A stretch of 32,348 bases of DNA. Origin: Oscillospiraceae bacterium. GTDB taxonomy: Bacteria > Bacillota > Clostridia > Oscillospirales > Oscillospiraceae. Below, in pieces: positions 14,928-23,140 of the stretch. Location of the stretch: the NCBI GenBank assembly GCA_017405865.1, contig JAFQZN010000046.1:1-32348 (forward strand), read 5' to 3'. Under the pieces are notes generated by a model. That model did no database searches and had not been told where the DNA came from. It saw nothing but the letters and a program-made list of their open reading frames with translations. Each line of letters starts with the position of its first letter. Within the stretch, counting starts at the first letter, position 1. The translations under genes and the position numbers were made by a program.

Positions 14928-15413
14928 TCACAGATTCGCCATCATGCGCCGCAGCTGCTCCGCATGTCGCCGATCGTCCCGTATGAAGTCTTCAAAAAGC
15001 TCCCGCTGCGCCGGATAGCGCGTTGCAGCCTCCCTCCATTGCCGCACGGCGTTCTGCTCTGCGGCGTAGGCGTCGCGCAGTCCGGCGGCGAGGGATCGCC
15101 TGCCCGGCGCCGCCCCGCTCAACACCTGCGGCCGTCTGCCGTAGAGCAGGAAAAACAGGGCGGCAAGCTGCCGGTAATGCCCCTGCTCCTCTGCCGCCAT
15201 TGCACGAAGCTGCGGAGTGCGCCGTCCTGCATTCATGCTGCGATAGCCGCGCGCCAGCGCCGCAATTTCCGCAAGCCACTGCAGCAGCTCCGCTTCGGAC
15301 GGCTGCTCCGGCAAAGGCGGTCGCTCCGGTCGCGGCATCGGCGGCTGCTCGTGCTTTGCCTGCAGGACGCGCTGCCAGACCGCCCGCGCCTTTTTCGGGT
15401 TGATTTTTTCCAT
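14928..15413 (-). CDS. Ferritin-like domain protein
   Basis: A 161-residue protein predicted to be a four-helix bundle. Possible metal ligands follow the rubrerythrin-like order: EEQGHYRQL (ExxH), AAEQNAVRQW (Glu), and DDRRHAEQL near the C-terminus, where the usual ExxH is DxxH. The N-terminal 50 residues are Pro-rich (PPMPRPERPPLPEQP). No rubredoxin domain is present. The start MEKINPKK at 15413 has GGGAGG upstream; the frame is open further up but runs into the repeat at 15515-15726. It could be a diiron oxidoreductase or a coat-type protein; I cannot decide. Confidence 0.6.
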   Translation of the reverse strand: MEKINPKKARAVWQRVLQAKHEQPPMPRPERPPLPEQPSEAELLQWLAEIAALARGYRSMNAGRRTPQLRAMAAEEQGHYRQLAALFFLLYGRRPQVLSGAAPGRRSLAAGLRDAYAAEQNAVRQWREAATRYPAQRELFEDFIRDDRRHAEQLRRMMANL

Positions 15414-15514
15414 AAACACACCTCCCGTCATGCTTCTGCGACAGTCTATGCCGTTTTCTCCTCCGGTGTGTATTGTTTCCCTACGCCCGTGATTGCGCAG
15501 AAATCCTCCGCTCC

Positions 15515-15726
15515 TGTCATTGCGAGGTTTGGGAAACCGTGGCAATCTGTCCGTCTCGACGTGGGACACTTTCCCGATGAACGGAGCCGCGTGTGACAGA
15601 AAACGTACGAAATCGAAACACGAAGACGTCAGAGGACGCCTCCCTACGAGTAATGCAAAATTCGATAAACGTGCCATACCTGCGAGGGACAGATTGCCAC
15701 GATCGCTGCGCGATCTCGCAATGACA
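15515..15726. repeat. MITE-like dispersed element with inverted ends
   Basis: The left end TGTCATTGCGAG...CGTGGCAATCTGTCC recurs inverted at the right end (GGACAGATTGCCACG...CTCGCAATGACA). The ends of about 40 bases match with a divergent middle, and no transposase is encoded. Sequences of this CATTGCGAG/GGCAATCTG type are familiar to me as high-copy intergenic repeats in Oscillospirales; that is recollection, not a search result. Confidence 0.75.
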
Positions 15727-15728
15727 CA

Positions 15729-15812
15729 AACGGGGAATTACCCCAAAAAAGCAGCCGCGTAGGGCGGCATGCCCACATGCCGCCGCGTAAAACGGGGAAC
15801 ATCCAAAAAAGG
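15729..15812. repeat. Direct repeats flanking a GC hairpin
   Basis: Two near-copies, AAACGGGGAATTACCCC plus A-run (from 15729) and AAACGGGGAACATCC plus A-run (from 15790), flank the hairpin GCGGCATG-CCCA-CATGCCGC at 15764-15783. It adjoins the MITE-like element upstream of the fhs promoter. Confidence 0.6.
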
Positions 15813-15848
15813 TTTTCCCCTTTCTGTCAGCGGTTTTTCCATTCCGCC

Positions 15849-15877
15849 TTGTATTTCGCGGCGGGTTGTGGTACGAT
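15849..15877 (+). promoter_or_regulatory. Likely promoter of the fhs operon
   Basis: TTGTAT, 17-base spacer, TACGAT. A TATAAT at 15888 lacks a good -35, so the former is preferred. Confidence 0.5.
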
Positions 15878-15910
15878 ATATAAAATTATAATGGTAAAGT
15901 ATAAGTTTTT

Positions 15911-15950
15911 CCGACACGGACGCGGCGGCTGTCCGCAGTGTTCGTGTCGG
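15911..15950 (+). promoter_or_regulatory. Stem-loop in the fhs leader
   Basis: CCGACACG (15911-15918) pairs with CGTGTCGG (15943-15950), with an inner CGGAC/GTCCG pairing. GTCCGC at 15931-15936 could instead pair with GCGGAC at 15953-15958, right beside the AAGGAG ribosome site. It does not resemble the known tetrahydrofolate riboswitch. Confidence 0.45.
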
Positions 15951-15971
15951 ACGCGGACAAGGAGAATCGCT

Positions 15972-17777
15972 ATGATCGAATTTCACGACGGAAAATATAT
16001 CGACGAAGCCGGCTGCGTCAAGCTCGACCCGACCGTTTACAAGGACTGGCAGATCGCCGAGGAGGCGGAAAAGGCCCTTCCCCCGGTGGATTATTTCCGT
16101 GAAAAACTGGGTCTGCTGCCCGAGGAGATCATCCCCCACGGCAAGACGCCGAAGCTGGATTTCATCAAGATCATGGAGCGACTGAAGGATCGCCCGGACG
16201 GCAAGTTTATCGAGGTGACCGCCATCACGCCCACGCCGCTCGGCGAGGGCAAGTCCACAACCTCTCTGGGTCTGATTGAGGGACTGGGCAGGCTCGGCAA
16301 AAACGTCGGCGGCTGCCTGCGACAGCCCTCCGGCGGGCCAACGATGAATGTCAAGGGCACGGCGGCCGGAGGCGGCAACGCGCTTTTGATCCCGATGACC
16401 GAATTCTCCCTCGGACTGACCGGCGACATCAACGACATCATGAACGCGCACAACCTCGCCATGGTCGCGCTGAACGCGAGAATGCAGCACGAGCGCAACT
16501 ATGACGACGGGACGCTTGCCAAACGCGGCTTAAAGCGCCTCGACATCGACCCCAAGCGGGTGGAATTCGGCTGGGTGCTGGACTTCTGCGCGCAGGGTCT
16601 GCGCAATATCATCATGGGCATCGGCGGCGATAAGGACGGCTATCTGATGGAGTCGAAGTGCGCCATCGCCGTCTCCTCGGAGCTGATGGCGATTCTCGCC
16701 GTCGCGCGCGACCTCAAGGATCTGCGCGAGCGCATCGGCAGGATCGTCGTCGCCTACGACCGCAAGGGAAGCCCCGTGACCACCGAGGATCTGGAGGTCG
16801 CCGGCGCGATGACCGCGTGGATGCGAAACACGATCAACCCCACGATGTGCTACACCGTCGAGCATCAGCCGGTGCTGGTGCACGCAGGTCCCTTTGCCAA
16901 CATTGCCATCGGGCAGTCGTCCGTCATCGGCGACCGCCTCGCGCTCAAGCTCTTTGACTACCACGTGACCGAGTCCGGCTTCGCCGCCGACATCGGCTTT
17001 GAAAAATTCTGGAACGTCAAATGCCGCCTGTCCGGCTTGAAGCCGAACGTTTCCGTCCTCGTGGCGACCGTCCGCGCCCTCAAGATGCACGGCGGCGGCC
17101 CGGCAGTCGTCCCCGGACGCCCCCTGCCGGAGGAATACACGAGGGAAAATCTGGAGCTACTGGAAAAGGGCTGCGAAAACCTCTTCCACCACGTAAAGAC
17201 CATTCAGAAGTCCGGCGTCGTGCCGGTCGTCTGCATCAATCAGTTCTACACGGACACCGAGGCGGAAATCGCGCTGGTGCGCAGACTCTGCAAGGAGCGC
17301 GGCGTGCGCTGCGCGACTTCCAACCACTGGCGCTGCGGCGGAGAGGGCGCGCTGGAGCTGGCGCAGACCGTCGCGGACGCCTGCGAGGAGCAGCACGAAT
17401 TGCAGTTCCTCTACCCCCTGGAGATGCCCCTGCGCGAGCGCGTGGAGAAAATCGCCACCGAGGTCTACGGCGCGGACGGCGTGGATTGGGCGCCGCTTGC
17501 CCTGGAAAAAGCAAAGCGCTTTGAGGCAGATCCCAAATATGCCGACTACTGCACCATGATGGTCAAGACCCATCTGTCTTTGAGCCACGAGCCGAGCCTC
17601 AAGGGCGTGCCGAAGGGCTGGCGGCTGCCGATCCGCGACATTCTGGAATACGGCGGCGCAAAATTCCTCTGCCCGATGGCAGGCGCCATCTCTATGATGC
17701 CCGGCACGGGCTCCGACCCTGCCTACCGCCGCATCGACGTCGACACCGAGACGGGAAAAGTCTCCGGTCTGTTCTGA
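15972..17777 (+). CDS. fhs: Formate--tetrahydrofolate ligase
   Basis: A 601-residue enzyme that joins formate to tetrahydrofolate with ATP, giving 10-formyl-THF. The P-loop [13 protein letters not shown] is near residue 90, followed by [19 protein letters not shown] and [12 protein letters not shown], all family signatures, and the C-terminal [10 protein letters not shown]. It is about 45 residues longer than the common 556-residue form, mainly by an N-terminal segment. AAGGAG lies seven bases before the ATG; the longer open frame crosses the promoter and is not used. It heads an operon with fchA, folD and a membrane protein, which interconverts C1 units between formate and methylene-THF. Confidence 0.95.
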   Translation: MIEFHDGKYIDEAGCVKLDPTVYKDWQIAEEAEKALPPVDYFREKLGLLPEEIIPHGKTPKLDFIKIMERLKDRPDGKFIEVTAITPTPLGEGKSTTSLGLIEGLGRLGKNVGGCLRQPSGGPTMNVKGTAAGGGNALLIPMTEFSLGLTGDINDIMNAHNLAMVALNARMQHERNYDDGTLAKRGLKRLDIDPKRVEFGWVLDFCAQGLRNIIMGIGGDKDGYLMESKCAIAVSSELMAILAVARDLKDLRERIGRIVVAYDRKGSPVTTEDLEVAGAMTAWMRNTINPTMCYTVEHQPVLVHAGPFANIAIGQSSVIGDRLALKLFDYHVTESGFAADIGFEKFWNVKCRLSGLKPNVSVLVATVRALKMHGGGPAVVPGRPLPEEYTRENLELLEKGCENLFHHVKTIQKSGVVPVVCINQFYTDTEAEIALVRRLCKERGVRCATSNHWRCGGEGALELAQTVADACEEQHELQFLYPLEMPLRERVEKIATEVYGADGVDWAPLALEKAKRFEADPKYADYCTMMVKTHLSLSHEPSLKGVPKGWRLPIRDILEYGGAKFLCPMAGAISMMPGTGSDPAYRRIDVDTETGKVSGLF

Positions 17778-17791
17778 AAGGAGCGCTGCCC

Positions 17792-18412
17792 ATGGATATG
17801 ACGACTGTTTCCTGCAGGGACTTTGTCTCTGCTCTTGCCTCTCCGGCGCCCACACCCGGCGGCGGAGGCGCTGCTGCGCTCCTCGGCGCGATCGGCACGG
17901 CGCTGGGCAATATGGTCGGCGCGCTGACGGTCGGCAAGAAAAAATATGCCGCCGTGGAGGAGGAGCTGCGCGCGCTGACTGCAAGATGCGACGCCCTGCA
18001 GGCAGCGCTTCTGCGGCAGGTTGAAGCGGATGAAAAGGGCTTCCTGCCGCTGGCGGAGGCCTATCGGCTGCCGAAGGACGACCCGACTCGCGAAAGCACA
18101 TTGGAGGAAGCGTCCGTCGCAGCCTGCAAGGTGCCGCTGCGCATTATGGCGCTGTGCTGCGAGGCGCTGGATGCGGTCGCCGCCCTTGCCGAGATCGGCT
18201 CGAGACTGGCGCTCTCCGACGCAGGCTGCGGCGCGGCAGCGCTCAAGGCGGCGCTGCAGGCGGCGTCGCTCAACGTATTAATCAACACCAAGGGGCTGAA
18301 GGATCGCAGCCGTGCCGACGCGCTCAACGAGGTCTGCCTGTCGATGCTGGAGGCAGGCGGCGCGCAGGCTGATCGCATTTTCACGCAGGTCAAGAACGGC
18401 CTTACGACATAA
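17792..18412 (+). CDS. fchA: Methenyl-THF cyclohydrolase / formimino-THF cyclodeaminase family
   Basis: A 206-residue all-helical protein of the FTCD C-terminal family: FVSALASPAPTPGGGGAAALLGAIG at the N-terminus, then VGKKKYAAVEEEL and ADEKGFLPLAEAYRLPK, and SLNVLINTKGL near 165. In acetogenic and purinolytic Clostridia such proteins hydrolyse methenyl-THF to 10-formyl-THF (FchA). Its place between fhs and folD supports that role rather than histidine breakdown. AAGGAG is eight bases before the ATG, 14 bases after fhs. Its importance is raised by the altered FolD next door. Confidence 0.88.
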   Translation: MDMTTVSCRDFVSALASPAPTPGGGGAAALLGAIGTALGNMVGALTVGKKKYAAVEEELRALTARCDALQAALLRQVEADEKGFLPLAEAYRLPKDDPTRESTLEEASVAACKVPLRIMALCCEALDAVAALAEIGSRLALSDAGCGAAALKAALQAASLNVLINTKGLKDRSRADALNEVCLSMLEAGGAQADRIFTQVKNGLTT

Positions 18413-18424
18413 GGAGGGACGGCT

Positions 18425-19315
18425 ATGGCAACCATTTTGCGCGGGTCAGCGGTCGCAGACGCGCTGTGTACGGCGCTTTGCAGGCGTGTGGACGCGCTGT
18501 GGGATCGGGGCGTCATGCCGACGCTCGCCCTGATCCGTCTCGGAGACGACCCTTCCGATTTGAGCTATGAGGCCGGCATCCGCAGGCGCGCTGACAAGGT
18601 CGGCGTTGCCGTACGCCGCGTCGTCCTGCCGAAAAATGCAGAAAAAGAGGCGCTTCTTGCCGCAATCGACATGGTGAATGCGGACGCTTCTGTTCACGGC
18701 GTGTTGCTGTTCCGGCCGCTGCCGCCGCAGCTGAAGGTCTGCGAGGACGAGATCACCGCCCGCCTTGACCCATACAAGGACGTAGACGGCATGACGCCGC
18801 TTTCAAAATCCGGCGTCTTTTCGGGGCGAAGCCGTCTCGGCTTTGCCCCCTGCACCCCCTCCGCCTGCATGGAGATCCTTGACTACTACGGCGTTGACTG
18901 CGCCGGCAAACGCGCCGTCGTGGTCGGCAGGAGCAAGCTCGTCGGCAAGCCTGCCGCGATGATGCTGCTTGACCGCGACGCCACCGTTACCGTCTGCCAC
19001 ACGAAGACCGCCGATCTGGCGGCAATCTGCCGCAGCGCGGACGTCATCGTGACGGCGGCGCGGTCGCTGCGCCTGCTGACGGCGGAGTTCGTCCGCCCCG
19101 GTCAGACCGTGATCGACGTTTCGACCGTCTGGGACGAAACAAAGCCAAATCCGAAGGGCGGCCTCGGCGCGTTTGCGGGAGACGCGGATTTTGACGCGGT
19201 CGAGCCGATCGTGGCGGCGATCACGCCCGTCCCCGGCGGGGTGGGCGCGGTGACGACCGCCGTGCTCCTTTTGCACGTGGTCGAGGCGGCGGAACGCGGA
19301 GGTCGGAATGGATAA
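18425..19315 (+). CDS. folD: Methylene-THF dehydrogenase (FolD), cyclohydrolase residues lost
   Basis: A 296-residue FolD-family protein with KDVDGMTPLS at 118-127, PCTPSACMEIL, the NAD(P) site VVGRSKLVGKPAAMMLL, and PVPGGVGAVTT near the end. In bifunctional FolD the cyclohydrolase needs a Lys in YxxxK (E. coli Lys54) and a Gln (Gln98). Here the first motif is Y48-EAG-I52 and the second is VLLFRPLP with Phe96, while Asp121 remains. Dehydrogenase activity should persist, with FchA supplying the hydrolysis step. The ribosome site AAGGAGGG overlaps the fchA stop, and the end overlaps the next gene by eight bases. Confidence 0.9.
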   Translation: MATILRGSAVADALCTALCRRVDALWDRGVMPTLALIRLGDDPSDLSYEAGIRRRADKVGVAVRRVVLPKNAEKEALLAAIDMVNADASVHGVLLFRPLPPQLKVCEDEITARLDPYKDVDGMTPLSKSGVFSGRSRLGFAPCTPSACMEILDYYGVDCAGKRAVVVGRSKLVGKPAAMMLLDRDATVTVCHTKTADLAAICRSADVIVTAARSLRLLTAEFVRPGQTVIDVSTVWDETKPNPKGGLGAFAGDADFDAVEPIVAAITPVPGGVGAVTTAVLLLHVVEAAERGGRNG

Positions 19316-20654
19316 GATACGATCTTTGTCCGACGAGCGCTTCCTGCGGCTGCTCTTCTTCCTCTTTGCCGGGTTCTTCCTGATTGCAGCGGTCTGCATG
19401 CCCGACCGCGCGGATATGCTGAACGGGCTTTGGCGGATCGTCTCGCAGACGGCAAAAACGCCGACCAACTTTTTTGACCCGACCTACGGCGGATTTGCCG
19501 GAACCTTCCTGAACGTCGGCTGCGTGACGCTTGTGGCCGCCCTGCTGTACCTTCTGCCGCAATCGAAACCCACTGCCTCCTCCGTAATTGCCGTGCTGCT
19601 GACGGCGGGGCTGTCCTTCTGGGGCATCCACGTTTTGAACATGTGGTTCGGCATGCTCGGCGTTGCCCTCTACTGCCTTGTCAAAAAACAGCCGCTCGGC
19701 CGGCACGTCAATGCCCTCCTCTTCACGACGGGCATGGCGCCGCTGTTTTCCGACCTGATTCTCGCCTATCCGAACGCGCTGCCCGTCGGCTTCCGCTGGC
19801 AGGGGCTGCTGCTTGCCCTGCTGATCGGACTGCTCGTCGGCTTTTTCCTGCCGGCGGGACTTGCCTACGCCCCGCGCATCCACCGCAACTGCACCCTCTT
19901 CTCCGCCGCCGTTCCGGTCGGCATGACCGCGTTTTTCCTGCGGGCGTTTTTGTATCACGTCCTCGGCGCGGCGCGCGGCACCACGGACGTCGGCCCGGCG
20001 GCCGATCTCGGCGTCGCCTCGTGGGGCATTGCCAATATCTTCTGCCTTGCGGTCTTTGCCGTCTGCATCGTTCTTGCAATCGCCCTCGGCTGCAAGCCGA
20101 GAGACTATCTACGCCTCCTGAAGGCCAGCGGCTATGAGGACGATTTTCTTGCCATGCTCGGCAAGGCGGCGACGATGATGAACTTCGGCGTCTTCGGGCT
20201 GTTCATCCTGCTGTACTACAACATCGCCGCCCTGCTCGGCGGCAGTGAGACGGTCTTCAACGCCGTCACCCTCGGCTGCATTTTCTGCATGCTCTCGATC
20301 AGCTGCGCAGGCGCGCATCCGAAGAACGTCTGGCCGGTCATGGTCGGCTACATCGGCGCGTCGTTCCTGTTCGGCTGGATCAGCAAGGGTCTGATCAGCG
20401 CAGAATACGCCCACGCCATCGACGCGCAGGCGATGCTGGTCGGTCTGTGCTTCGCAGGCGGTCTTGCGCCGCTGACCGGTCGCTACGGCTGGCCGTTCGG
20501 CATTCTCGCCGGCATCGCGCATTTCACCCTTGTGACGAGCGTACCGCTGCTGCACGGCGGCTTCTGCCTGTATAACGGCGGCTTCACTGCGGCCTTTACC
20601 TGCATCCTGTTCGTGCCGATCCTGGAGCATTTTATTCCGAATAAGAGAGACTGA
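19308..20654 (+). CDS. DUF1576 integral membrane protein
   Basis: A 448-residue polytopic membrane protein with about eleven hydrophobic helices starting at residue 14 (LLFFLFAGFFLIAAV). Recognisable stretches are FFDPTYGGFAGTFLNVG, WGIHVLNMWFGMLG, CAGAHPKNVWPVMVGYIGA and LHGGFCLYNGGFTAAF, which fit DUF1576, a family of unknown function. It starts eight bases inside folD with GGAGGT upstream, so translation is coupled to the C1-folate enzymes. Transport of formate, a folate or a related anion is a guess from context only. A terminator follows directly. Confidence 0.85.
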   Translation: MDKIRSLSDERFLRLLFFLFAGFFLIAAVCMPDRADMLNGLWRIVSQTAKTPTNFFDPTYGGFAGTFLNVGCVTLVAALLYLLPQSKPTASSVIAVLLTAGLSFWGIHVLNMWFGMLGVALYCLVKKQPLGRHVNALLFTTGMAPLFSDLILAYPNALPVGFRWQGLLLALLIGLLVGFFLPAGLAYAPRIHRNCTLFSAAVPVGMTAFFLRAFLYHVLGAARGTTDVGPAADLGVASWGIANIFCLAVFAVCIVLAIALGCKPRDYLRLLKASGYEDDFLAMLGKAATMMNFGVFGLFILLYYNIAALLGGSETVFNAVTLGCIFCMLSISCAGAHPKNVWPVMVGYIGASFLFGWISKGLISAEYAHAIDAQAMLVGLCFAGGLAPLTGRYGWPFGILAGIAHFTLVTSVPLLHGGFCLYNGGFTAAFTCILFVPILEHFIPNKRD

Positions 20655-20687
20655 AAAAAACGGAGCTGAAATCAGCTCCGTTTTTTT
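20654..20687. terminator. Bidirectional terminator
   Basis: A 16-bp stem (AAAAAAACGGAGCTGA and complement) with an AA loop and long A/T runs ends the fhs operon and, from the other side, rqcP. Confidence 0.92.
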
Positions 20688-20696
20688 ACTCGTTTT

Positions 20697-20942
20697 TTAT
20701 TCTGCCAGTTCTTTGTACATTGCTGCGGCGTCGTCCTTTTTGACGGCGTCTGCGACCGCCAGCACCTCGACCGCCACCGTGCGGCTGCCGAAGGCAATGC
20801 GGATCACGTCGCCCACCTTGACGTCATGCGAGGCCTTGGCGGGTCTGCCGTTCACCGTCACGCGGGCGTTGTCGCAGGCCTCGTTGGCGACCGTGCGCCG
20901 CTTGATCAGGCGCGAAACCTTCAAATACTTATCCAGACGCAT
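20697..20942 (-). CDS. rqcP: S4-domain RNA-binding protein RqcP (YabO)
   Basis: An 81-residue protein that is a single S4 domain: [19 protein letters not shown], then [19 protein letters not shown] and [15 protein letters not shown]. Sequence, length and position match YabO/RqcP, which works with RqcH in adding alanine tails to nascent chains on stalled 50S subunits. AGGAGG precedes the ATG. It follows hup with a hairpin between the two, as in the yabM-hup-yabO type arrangement of Clostridia. Confidence 0.88.
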   Translation of the reverse strand: MRLDKYLKVSRLIKRRTVANEACDNARVTVNGRPAKASHDVKVGDVIRIAFGSRTVAVEVLAVADAVKKDDAAAMYKELAE

Positions 20943-20958
20943 CGTATCCTCCTATAGG

Positions 20959-20995
20959 AAAACGGGGCTGCCGATCGGTCGGCAACCCCGTTTTT
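20959..20995 (-). terminator. Hairpin between hup and rqcP
   Basis: A stem of about 12 bp (CGGGG.TGCCGA type) with a TCGG loop carries T-tracts on both sides. The single non-Watson-Crick position is a G-U pair in the minus-strand RNA. It may be a partial terminator that lowers rqcP relative to hup. Confidence 0.65.
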
Positions 20996-21003
20996 CAGCA
21001 ATC

Positions 21004-21279
21004 TTATTTTGCGACAGCGTCCTTGAAAGCCTTGCCGGCCTTGAAGACGGGAGCCTTGGAAGCGGGGATCTGGATGGCTTCCTTGGTCTTGGGGTTGCGG
21101 CCCATGCGGGCGTCGCGGCACTTCAGCTCAAAGGAGCCAAAGCCGACGAGCTGGACCTTGTCGCCCTTCGCGACAGCTTCCTTCACGGAGTCAACGACAG
21201 CGGCGAGAGCCTTCTCTGCGTCCTTCTTGGACAGGCCGGCCTTTGCAGCGATTTCAGCAATGAGTTCAGTCTTGTTCAT
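21004..21279 (-). CDS. hup: HU family DNA-binding protein
   Basis: A 91-residue HU protein: NKTELIAEIAAKAGLSKKDAEKAL, VQLVGFGSFEL, and the DNA-contacting arm GRNPKTKEAIQIPASKAPVF. It bends and compacts DNA as a dimer. Two in-frame ATGs are six bases apart; GAGG is one base from the outer and seven from the inner, and HU proteins start with MNK, so the inner one is chosen. It has its own promoter and a leader of over 100 bases with a hairpin. It lies between spoVB and rqcP. Confidence 0.95.
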   Translation of the reverse strand: MNKTELIAEIAAKAGLSKKDAEKALAAVVDSVKEAVAKGDKVQLVGFGSFELKCRDARMGRNPKTKEAIQIPASKAPVFKAGKAFKDAVAK

Positions 21280-21341
21280 GTTCATACCTCTTTCTAAAAA
21301 TTAAATAGCAATTCATGGTTTTCGAAAATATCCGAACAGCA

Positions 21342-21364
21342 GGCATGGCAGTTACTGCCATGCC
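21342..21364 (-). promoter_or_regulatory. Hairpin in the hup leader
   Basis: A 9-bp perfect stem GGCATGGCA/TGCCATGCC with a GTTAC loop lies between the hup promoter and its ribosome site. It may stabilise the message. Confidence 0.5.
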
Positions 21365-21393
21365 CTTGTCGTTCGATATTATCTCCGCATTAG

Positions 21394-21422
21394 AATTTAT
21401 CACATGTTGCGGAAATAAGCAA
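21394..21422 (-). promoter_or_regulatory. Sigma-A promoter of hup
   Basis: Minus strand: TTGCTT, 17-base spacer, TAAATT. Confidence 0.55.
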
Positions 21423-21439
21423 GTAAAAAAACGGAAAAA

Positions 21440-23140
21440 TCAATGAATTTTCAGAATTTTCGCGATTTTTTCTCCCTTCGGAAGCAGCAAACAATCGTCG
21501 TAGGTGATCGCTTTGAGCAAAATGACAAGTAACAGGTAGACGATCGCGGCGGCTGCGATTGCGCCGAGGCAGGCGACCGCAACGCTCGAGATCACCCGCG
21601 TGAGAAGCATGTAGCCGAAATAGGCGACAACGCCCATGGCGACGGCCGCAATGCCGCTCTTCCAGATCTTGGGCAGGAGCTTGGGCGGATCGTCCATGAT
21701 GCGGTGCATCGTGAAGATATTCAGCACCATATATACAAGGAAGCACGACAGCGTACCGATCGGCGCGCCGAGGATGCCGATAGTGGGATTGCCGACGAGG
21801 ATATAGTTGACGACGACCTTGACGACGCCGCCGATCAGCATGTTGATCATCGGCAGCCACGGGCGGTTATGCGCCTGCATGATCGCCGTGGTGACGGTGG
21901 TGACGCCGTTGATCAAAACGGTCGGCGCGAGCAGCGCCAGCAGCCACGCCGCCATCTGCACGCGGCTGTCGCCGTAGCTGCCGAGCAGCGCCATGATGGG
22001 CTCTGCCAGCACGAACAGACCGACGGCGCAGGGCATGGCGATCAGCCCCGTCAGCCGCAGGGAGGAATCCTGCACCAGATTGACGTTCTTCTGATCGTTG
22101 CAGGTCAGATGCGCGGTGATCGCGGGAATGATCGCAGCGGTGATGCAGGGGAAGAAGGCGGTCGGGAAGTTGAAGATCGTCTGGCACAGGGCGTAGACGC
22201 CGCTCTGGTTCTCCACCGCAGTCTGCATGACGTCCTTCCACGCCACGATCACGCCGCCCTCGCTCATGTTCTCCTTGGCGAGGGTGAGCATCTGTCCCAT
22301 CCAGCTCGTTGCGCCCTCCGCAGTCGCCTCCGCCGCCTGAAGCAAACGGCGCGTGACCATGATCTCGTCGATCAGATTGATCAGCTGCAGACCCGCTGCG
22401 CCGAGGGTGATCGGCACGGCGATGGCGAACAGGAGCTTCGCCGTCTGCCCGTAGGACAGCGCCGTTCCGCCGAGGGCGGCGACGCGCTTGCGGTTGCGGC
22501 GGTATTTGATAATGACATACAGCGCGGAGAACGCCGCGCCGATGCTGATGCCGAGAATAGACGCGCCGGAGGACAGCGCCAGATCGCCGGTGTACTTCTT
22601 GACGAGCCACGCAAAGCCGAGGCCGAGCAGCAGCTTGCCGAGCGCCTCGATGATCTGACTGACCGCCGTGGGCGTCATGTCGCCCTGCCCCTGGAAGAAG
22701 CCGCGGCAGGCCGATGCAACGCAGATGCACAGCACCGCAGGTCCGAGCGCAAAGATGGAATACCACGCATTGGGCATGGACATCACGTCGGACGCCAGCC
22801 AGTGCGGGAAGAGCATCATCACGCCCGTGCCGACAAAGCCGATGCCGAGGTAGACGTACAGGGCGGTGCGGAAGATGCGCTGCATCTGCCTGCCGTTGCC
22901 GCGCGCCTGCGCCTCGGAGACCATGCGGCTCAGTGCGACGGGAAGTCCCGTGGTGGAGACGACCAGCAGCACCGTATAGATCGCGTAGGCCTTGTTGAAA
23001 TAGGCAAAGCCCTGCGAATCGATGATCTGATTGAGCGGCAGCTTATAGAGCATGCCGATGACCTTGACGACGATCGTTGAAAGGGACAGGATCGCCGCGC
23101 CGGTCAGAAAGTTTTGCTTTTTGACGTTTTCGTTTTTCAA
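21440..23140 (-). CDS. spoVB: SpoVB/YabM-type polysaccharide flippase (MATE/MOP superfamily)
   Basis: A 566-residue membrane protein with about 14 helices, beginning FLTGAAILSLSTIVVKVIGMLYKLPL, with the family segments GFAYFNKAYAIYTVLLVVSTTGLPVALSRMVSEA, RGFFQGQGDMTPTAVSQIIEAL and TVTTAIMQAHNRPWLPM. This is the oligosaccharide flippase branch that includes SpoVB, YabM and lipid II flippases; the substrate should be a lipid-linked cell-wall or spore-cortex precursor. Its position before hup and rqcP matches the yabM locus of Bacillus. Its start overlaps mtaD by four bases (ATGA). Whether the organism sporulates cannot be judged from this gene alone. Confidence 0.85.
   Translation of the reverse strand: MKNENVKKQNFLTGAAILSLSTIVVKVIGMLYKLPLNQIIDSQGFAYFNKAYAIYTVLLVVSTTGLPVALSRMVSEAQARGNGRQMQRIFRTALYVYLGIGFVGTGVMMLFPHWLASDVMSMPNAWYSIFALGPAVLCICVASACRGFFQGQGDMTPTAVSQIIEALGKLLLGLGFAWLVKKYTGDLALSSGASILGISIGAAFSALYVIIKYRRNRKRVAALGGTALSYGQTAKLLFAIAVPITLGAAGLQLINLIDEIMVTRRLLQAAEATAEGATSWMGQMLTLAKENMSEGGVIVAWKDVMQTAVENQSGVYALCQTIFNFPTAFFPCITAAIIPAITAHLTCNDQKNVNLVQDSSLRLTGLIAMPCAVGLFVLAEPIMALLGSYGDSRVQMAAWLLALLAPTVLINGVTTVTTAIMQAHNRPWLPMINMLIGGVVKVVVNYILVGNPTIGILGAPIGTLSCFLVYMVLNIFTMHRIMDDPPKLLPKIWKSGIAAVAMGVVAYFGYMLLTRVISSVAVACLGAIAAAAIVYLLLVILLKAITYDDCLLLPKGEKIAKILKIH

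Larger units (their letters stand above)
15414..15971. other. 558-bp intergenic region dense in repeats
   Basis: No gene is supported here. It holds the divergent starts of the ferritin-like gene and fhs, a 212-bp element with inverted ends, two related copies of an ACGGGGAA...CCAAAAAA motif flanking a short hairpin, the fhs promoter, and a stem-loop in the fhs leader. Confidence 0.7.

Noticed and set aside
15911-15964. Tetrahydrofolate riboswitch before fhs
   Set aside because: The region is too short and lacks the recognisable pseudoknot and conserved loops of that class.
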